10,050 nt of DNA, from contig DRJJ01000007.1 in NCBI GenBank assembly GCA_011052255.1, forward strand, positions 1 to 10,050. The letters run 5' to 3'. A model generated the notes under the pieces. That model searched no databases, was not told where the DNA came from, and saw only the letters and a list, made by a program, of their open reading frames with translations. Shown piece by piece: positions 7,204 to 10,050 of the stretch; the stretch's first letter is position 1; every line of letters starts with the position of its first letter. Position numbers and translations under genes: made by a program. The DNA is from Gammaproteobacteria bacterium (GTDB taxonomy: Bacteria > Pseudomonadota > Gammaproteobacteria > DRJJ01).

Positions 7204-7782
7204 ATGAAACAACTCTTCTCATCACTGATCATTCTTGCGCTGGTTGGCTTCATTGCTGGCGTGGCATTTGCATTTTCGGGCATGTTCAACGTGGCAACAT
7301 CCTGGGAAGACCCGCAGCTGATGAAATGGCTAATGGTCACTACACGCGAATATTCTATTGAAAGCCGCGCCAAATCGATTACTGCTCCTGAACTGGGTAG
7401 TAAAGAGCAAATCGAAAATGGCTACCGTGGTTTTCGTGACATGTGCGTAATTTGTCATAACCTTCCAGGCACCGATGCTTCGCCCGTTGCGCAAGGGCTC
7501 AGCCCCGAACCACCGGATCTGGCAGAAGAAGCCGATCATATGTCTGCCGCAGAGCTGTTCTGGGTCACCAAAAATGGCATCAGAATGACCGGCATGCCTG
7601 CCTGGGGCCCAACCCATGACGATACGGAATTATGGGAGGTTATAGCATTCATTAAAGCCATGCCGGAACTGAGCAAGGCGGATTATCGCAAGCTGGAACA
7701 ACACGCTACGACAGGCAATAGCCATGACGACAACCATCAAACCAACAATGCCAATGATCGACATCCTGCTGATCATAACTAA
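7204..7782 (+). CDS. Membrane-anchored monoheme cytochrome c with His-rich tail
   Basis: This 192-residue protein begins with a hydrophobic segment at residues 5-26 (SSLIILALVGFIAGVAFAFSG) that lacks a clear signal-peptidase site, so it is probably an N-terminal membrane anchor. The heme motif is CVICH (Cys81, Cys84, His85). Met131 in GIRMTGMPAWGP is the likely sixth heme ligand. The overall layout (GYRGFRDMC...PPDLAE...ELFWVTKNGIRMTGMPAWGPTHDDTELW) matches a family of small c-type cytochromes that, from memory, are often found beside metal-efflux genes. The last 27 residues are Asn/Asp/His-rich, with His167, 174, 178, 187 and 191, and might bind metal. The ATG at 7204 has only a weak upstream site (ACGGGA at 7191-7196). 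It lies 149 bases after the lipid genes with its own putative operator, so it is probably a separate unit. The electron partner is unknown. Confidence 0.9.
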   Translation: MKQLFSSLIILALVGFIAGVAFAFSGMFNVATSWEDPQLMKWLMVTTREYSIESRAKSITAPELGSKEQIENGYRGFRDMCVICHNLPGTDASPVAQGLSPEPPDLAEEADHMSAAELFWVTKNGIRMTGMPAWGPTHDDTELWEVIAFIKAMPELSKADYRKLEQHATTGNSHDDNHQTNNANDRHPADHN

Positions 7783-8004
7783 GGCAACACAGATCGTCAT
7801 GAGGAAACACCTGCTCATTGCAGGCTAACAGGCAACACCACTACAAGCAGCTTGCAAAACTGGACGGTGCAATCTATATTCAGTCTAAAATACGAATAAC
7901 ATTGTCTTGTTGAGGAATCTCACCCCATATAATGGAATACATATTCAACCAGCACGAAATAGCCTGAGTTAAGCTTCCAAAAACTTATTCCTAGAAGGGT
8001 TAAT

Positions 8005-8018
8005 TTGATCGAGATCAA
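8005..8018. promoter_or_regulatory. FNR/Anr-type binding site
   Basis: TTGAT-CGAG-ATCAA is an exact match to the FNR consensus TTGAT-N4-ATCAA, with both half sites perfect. Its centre (8011.5) lies 41.5 bases before base 8053. That is the classic class II activation position for the -10 hexamer at 8041-8046. This predicts activation of the porin and diheme cytochrome genes when oxygen is low by an FNR, Anr or related Crp/Fnr protein. Dnr-type regulators recognise the same sequence, so nitric oxide control is also possible. Confidence 0.8.
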
Positions 8019-8040
8019 TGCGGAGCCAGGTAATTTAATA

Positions 8041-8046
8041 TATAAG
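8041..8046 (+). promoter_or_regulatory. Predicted -10 element of the FNR-dependent porin promoter
   Basis: TATAAG matches the sigma-70 -10 consensus at 5 of 6 positions, and its distance from the FNR box fits a class II promoter with transcription starting near 8053. No good -35 is present, as expected when FNR overlaps that region. A perfect TATAAT at 8052-8057 is an alternative, but it would put the box at about -52.5, a poor phase for FNR. Confidence 0.55.
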
Positions 8047-8142
8047 ATTATTATAATGTTCCTTATTGTTAATGCTGCATAAAGTAATCAGCCATTAGTC
8101 AATCTCAACACTTTGAATGATACGACTTTAAATAATACGAGT

Positions 8143-8149
8143 GGAGGAA
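8143..8149 (+). promoter_or_regulatory. Ribosome binding site that fixes the porin start at 8156
   Basis: GGAGGAA is a near-perfect Shine-Dalgarno sequence ending 6 bases before ATG 8156. The GTG at 8141 is in frame, but it directly abuts this site and would add residues that break the signal peptide pattern, so 8156 is the better start. Confidence 0.85.
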
Positions 8150-8155
8150 GCACAG

Positions 8156-9439
8156 ATGAAACACCCCGGTAAATTTACCCGTCACGCACTGGCTATTGCC
8201 ATAGCGCTGGCTATGCCCATGACGGCTTCGGCAGATGCGGCCTACGATGCACTTAAAAAGCAGGTTGAACAGATGCAGAAGCAGCTGGAGCAAATGCAGG
8301 ATGCCCTGCAAAAACAGGAGACCAAGGTCAAACAGGTTGAGGAAAACACGATAACGCGTTCCGAAGGCAAAGCACTGGAAACCGCAGTGAACGAGGCCTC
8401 GGAATGGAAAGACCCCAACACCCTGGTTCATATGTCAGGTTTTGCCAGTGTCGGGTATGTAGATGGAGACAACCAGGATGGCAGCTTCGTAGCCGGAAAT
8501 TTTTCGCCAATCTTCCATTTCCAGTACAAGGACATGTTTATGCTCGAATCGGAAATCGAATTTGAGGTCCTGGATGATGGTGAAACCAATGTTGAGCTGG
8601 AATACATGACCATCGACTGGTTTGTAAACGACTACGTCGCACTGGTAGGCGGTAAATTCCTGAGCCCGATTGGTCAGTTCAGGCAAAACATGCATCCTTC
8701 CTGGATCAACAAAATGGCCTCTGCACCGCCCGGTTTTGGTCATGATGGCGCCGCACCGACATCTGAAACCGGCGTACAGGCACGTGGCGGTTTCCCGCTA
8801 GGCAATATGCGTACCAGTTACGCTGTGTATGCTGGCAATGGCCCCGAACTGGTAGCAGAATGGGATGGTAGCGGGTTTGAGCTCGATGGCATCGACGCTA
8901 ACGGTAAAGGTGCCGACCGCGATGGTAAAAAGGTCTGGGGCGGACGTTTTGCGTTACTGCCTATGCCCGGACTGGAAATCGGTGTATCGGCCGCGACCGG
9001 CAAGGCCACTGTCACCAGTATCGAAGATGACACAGGAACAGCACCCCTCCTCGTGAATGAACAGGCCCGCGACTATGACGTACTCGGCTTTGATGGCGTA
9101 TGGCACTATAAGTCATTCGTGCTGCGTGGCGAGTATGTAAAATCCGAGATAGGTAACGCCACAACTGGCAACACCGCAAATGCCGCTTCAAGCGAATGGA
9201 AGTCCTGGTATACCCAGGGGTCTTATCAGCTTCCAGGCACCAGGTACGAGGGTGTCATCCGTTATACTGATTTCGATTCCCCGTCGGACAACAAGGACCA
9301 GGAACAATGGGCGATCGGGCTGAATTATCTGTTTGCCAATAACGTTATCGGCAAACTCACATACGAATCCAATGATGGGAAAACCGGTACTCGCGCAGAT
9401 GACGACAAATGGTACTTCCAGCTAGCCTACGGTTTCTAA
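8156..9439 (+). CDS. Outer-membrane porin with N-terminal coiled coil (OprP/DcaP-like)
   Basis: This 427-residue protein has a Sec signal peptide (KHPGKFTRHALAIAIALAM...TASA, cleavage near residue 26). Residues about 28-65 form a Gln/Lys/Met-rich coiled coil with repeats such as VEQMQKQLEQMQ. A beta-barrel follows from about residue 88 (LVHMSGFASVGYVDGD), with alternating strands rich in Gly, Tyr and acidic residues, such as YVALVGGKFLSPIGQF, WGGRFALL and WAIGLNYLF. The chain ends in YFQLAYGF, with the terminal Phe typical of BAM substrates. A periplasmic coiled coil before a barrel is typical of trimeric porins such as DcaP and the OprO/OprP group. The solute cannot be deduced. The gene is preceded by an FNR/Anr box and a leader of about 100 nucleotides. 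It is followed 12 bases later by the diheme cytochrome gene, so the two are probably co-transcribed. Confidence 0.85.
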   Translation: MKHPGKFTRHALAIAIALAMPMTASADAAYDALKKQVEQMQKQLEQMQDALQKQETKVKQVEENTITRSEGKALETAVNEASEWKDPNTLVHMSGFASVGYVDGDNQDGSFVAGNFSPIFHFQYKDMFMLESEIEFEVLDDGETNVELEYMTIDWFVNDYVALVGGKFLSPIGQFRQNMHPSWINKMASAPPGFGHDGAAPTSETGVQARGGFPLGNMRTSYAVYAGNGPELVAEWDGSGFELDGIDANGKGADRDGKKVWGGRFALLPMPGLEIGVSAATGKATVTSIEDDTGTAPLLVNEQARDYDVLGFDGVWHYKSFVLRGEYVKSEIGNATTGNTANAASSEWKSWYTQGSYQLPGTRYEGVIRYTDFDSPSDNKDQEQWAIGLNYLFANNVIGKLTYESNDGKTGTRADDDKWYFQLAYGF

Positions 9440-9451
9440 AGGAGCCTGCAA

Positions 9452-10050
9452 ATGAAAAAATCTATGATTTATAAAACGGGTTTGCCGGCTGCTGTCATGC
9501 TGCTAGTCAGCCTGCTGCTACCCATGTCCGCTATGGCAGACCACTATCCACCAGGGAATTATGCCACGGGCGCCAAGGTCTGGTCCCAAAACTGTGGTCG
9601 CTGCCATAATATACGTGATGCACGGGAATTAACCGATTCCCAGTGGTACACCACAGTCTTCCACATGCGTATACGTGCCGGCCTGACCGGACAGGAGTCC
9701 CGCGATGTACTGGCCTTCCTGACATCGTCCAATAAGCCTCATCGCAAGAGTATTATTGGTGCTGTAAAGGTGTCTTCCTCATCAGCTGCCGGCAAGGCAG
9801 ATGGCAAGGCGATCTTTAATCAAACCTGTATCGCCTGCCACGGTGGCGATGGTAAAGGCACCCTGCCCGGTGCACCAGACTTCACCGATCCAAAAGGACC
9901 GCTGGCCCAAAGTGATGACGTACTGATCAGACACATCACTGACGGTTTCCAGAGTCCCGGCTCTCCAATGGCAATGCCTGCCAAAGGTGGCAATACGGAT
10001 TTGACTGCTGCAGACATCAAGGCGGTGCTTGCCTATTTACATAAATTTAC
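9452..10050 (+). CDS. Periplasmic diheme cytochrome c, 3' end outside the window
   Basis: The frame is open from ATG 9452 to the window edge (199 complete codons), so the gene is cut at its 3' end. AGGAG at 9440-9444 lies 7 bases before the start. Residues 1-29 form a signal peptide, with cleavage expected after AMA and before DHYPPG. The first heme domain has CGRCH (Cys48, Cys51, His52), with Met72 in VFHMRIRAGL as a candidate distal ligand. The second has CIACH (Cys126, Cys129, His130) followed by GGDGKG, with Met173 or Met175 in SPMAMPAKGG as distal ligand. A Ser/Ala linker (about residues 105-117) joins them. The visible end (IKAVLAYLHKF) is the usual last helix of a cytochrome c domain, so little is probably missing unless a further domain follows. 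The gene is very likely in one transcript with the porin. A role in low-oxygen electron transfer is inferred from the FNR box; the partner is unknown. Confidence 0.88.
   Translation, partial: MKKSMIYKTGLPAAVMLLVSLLLPMSAMADHYPPGNYATGAKVWSQNCGRCHNIRDARELTDSQWYTTVFHMRIRAGLTGQESRDVLAFLTSSNKPHRKSIIGAVKVSSSSAAGKADGKAIFNQTCIACHGGDGKGTLPGAPDFTDPKGPLAQSDDVLIRHITDGFQSPGSPMAMPAKGGNTDLTAADIKAVLAYLHKF

Larger units (their letters stand above)
7783..8155 (+). other. Regulatory spacer between the two cytochrome/porin units
   Basis: No credible gene is present in these 373 bases. After the cytochrome gene there are two short inverted repeats, CCTGC/GCAGG at 7810-7824 and CAAGC-A-GCTTG at 7844-7854. Neither has a U-tract, so termination here is uncertain. 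TGAG-GAAT-CTCA at 7911-7922 is another small palindrome of unknown meaning, and a TATAAT lies at 7928-7933 without a well-spaced -35. The second half becomes A/T-rich and holds the FNR/Anr box and the predicted porin promoter, then a leader of about 100 nucleotides. Confidence 0.6.

Noticed and set aside
7902..7933. Sigma-70 promoter with TATAAT at 7928-7933
   Set aside because: The -10 is perfect, but the possible -35 hexamers have poor match or spacing (TTGTCT 20 bases, TTGTTG 15 bases), and no transcript is identifiable between it and the FNR box.
8141..8155. GTG at 8141 as the porin start
   Set aside because: It leaves no room for a ribosome binding site, while GGAGGAA at 8143-8149 serves ATG 8156 and gives a clean signal peptide.

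Overview
The window looks like chromosomal DNA of a Gram-negative proteobacterium, most likely a gammaproteobacterium. It encodes a tripartite RND efflux system, an outer-membrane porin ending in Phe, Sec signal peptides and c-type cytochromes, and it carries a perfect FNR/Anr-type box. Base composition is moderate and even. All genes lie on the + strand. I see no transposase, integrase, tRNA, rRNA or CRISPR array.

Region 1 (1-4787) is the end of a copper/silver efflux operon of the Cus/Sil type. It holds the last part of a TolC-family outer-membrane channel, a periplasmic adaptor (cusB) and the inner-membrane RND pump (cusA). The genes are tightly packed (ATGA overlap, then 1 base between stop and start), each with an AGGAG ribosome binding site. 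The adaptor carries an N-terminal heavy-metal-binding motif and a C-terminal CusF-like Cu(I)/Ag(I)-binding domain, so the metallochaperone is fused to it. CusA keeps the methionine triad and Met relay, but the lysine of the E. coli proton relay is replaced by isoleucine.

Region 2 (4788-5023) is a non-coding spacer. It has a strong RNA hairpin just after cusA, a cluster of GTTACA/TGTAAC motifs and a GTGTGT-T-ACACAC palindrome. Region 3 (5024-7054) encodes two lipid-acting enzymes in likely one transcript: a patatin-like phospholipase and a cardiolipin synthase of the phospholipase D family.

Region 4 (7055-7782) has a second palindrome with the same GTGTTACAC core, followed by a membrane-anchored monoheme cytochrome c with a His-rich tail. 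Region 5 (7783-8155) is a regulatory spacer with a perfect FNR/Anr box placed at -41.5 relative to a predicted start point. It drives region 6 (8156-10050): a coiled-coil outer-membrane porin followed by a diheme cytochrome c cut by the window end.

Inferred theme: envelope adaptation, combining periplasmic Cu/Ag export, membrane lipid turnover, and a low-oxygen-induced porin/cytochrome pair. Nothing here is clearly a new defence or mobile system. The most interesting unexplained signals are the shared palindromic operator, the CusA relay substitution and the FNR-controlled porin-cytochrome pair.
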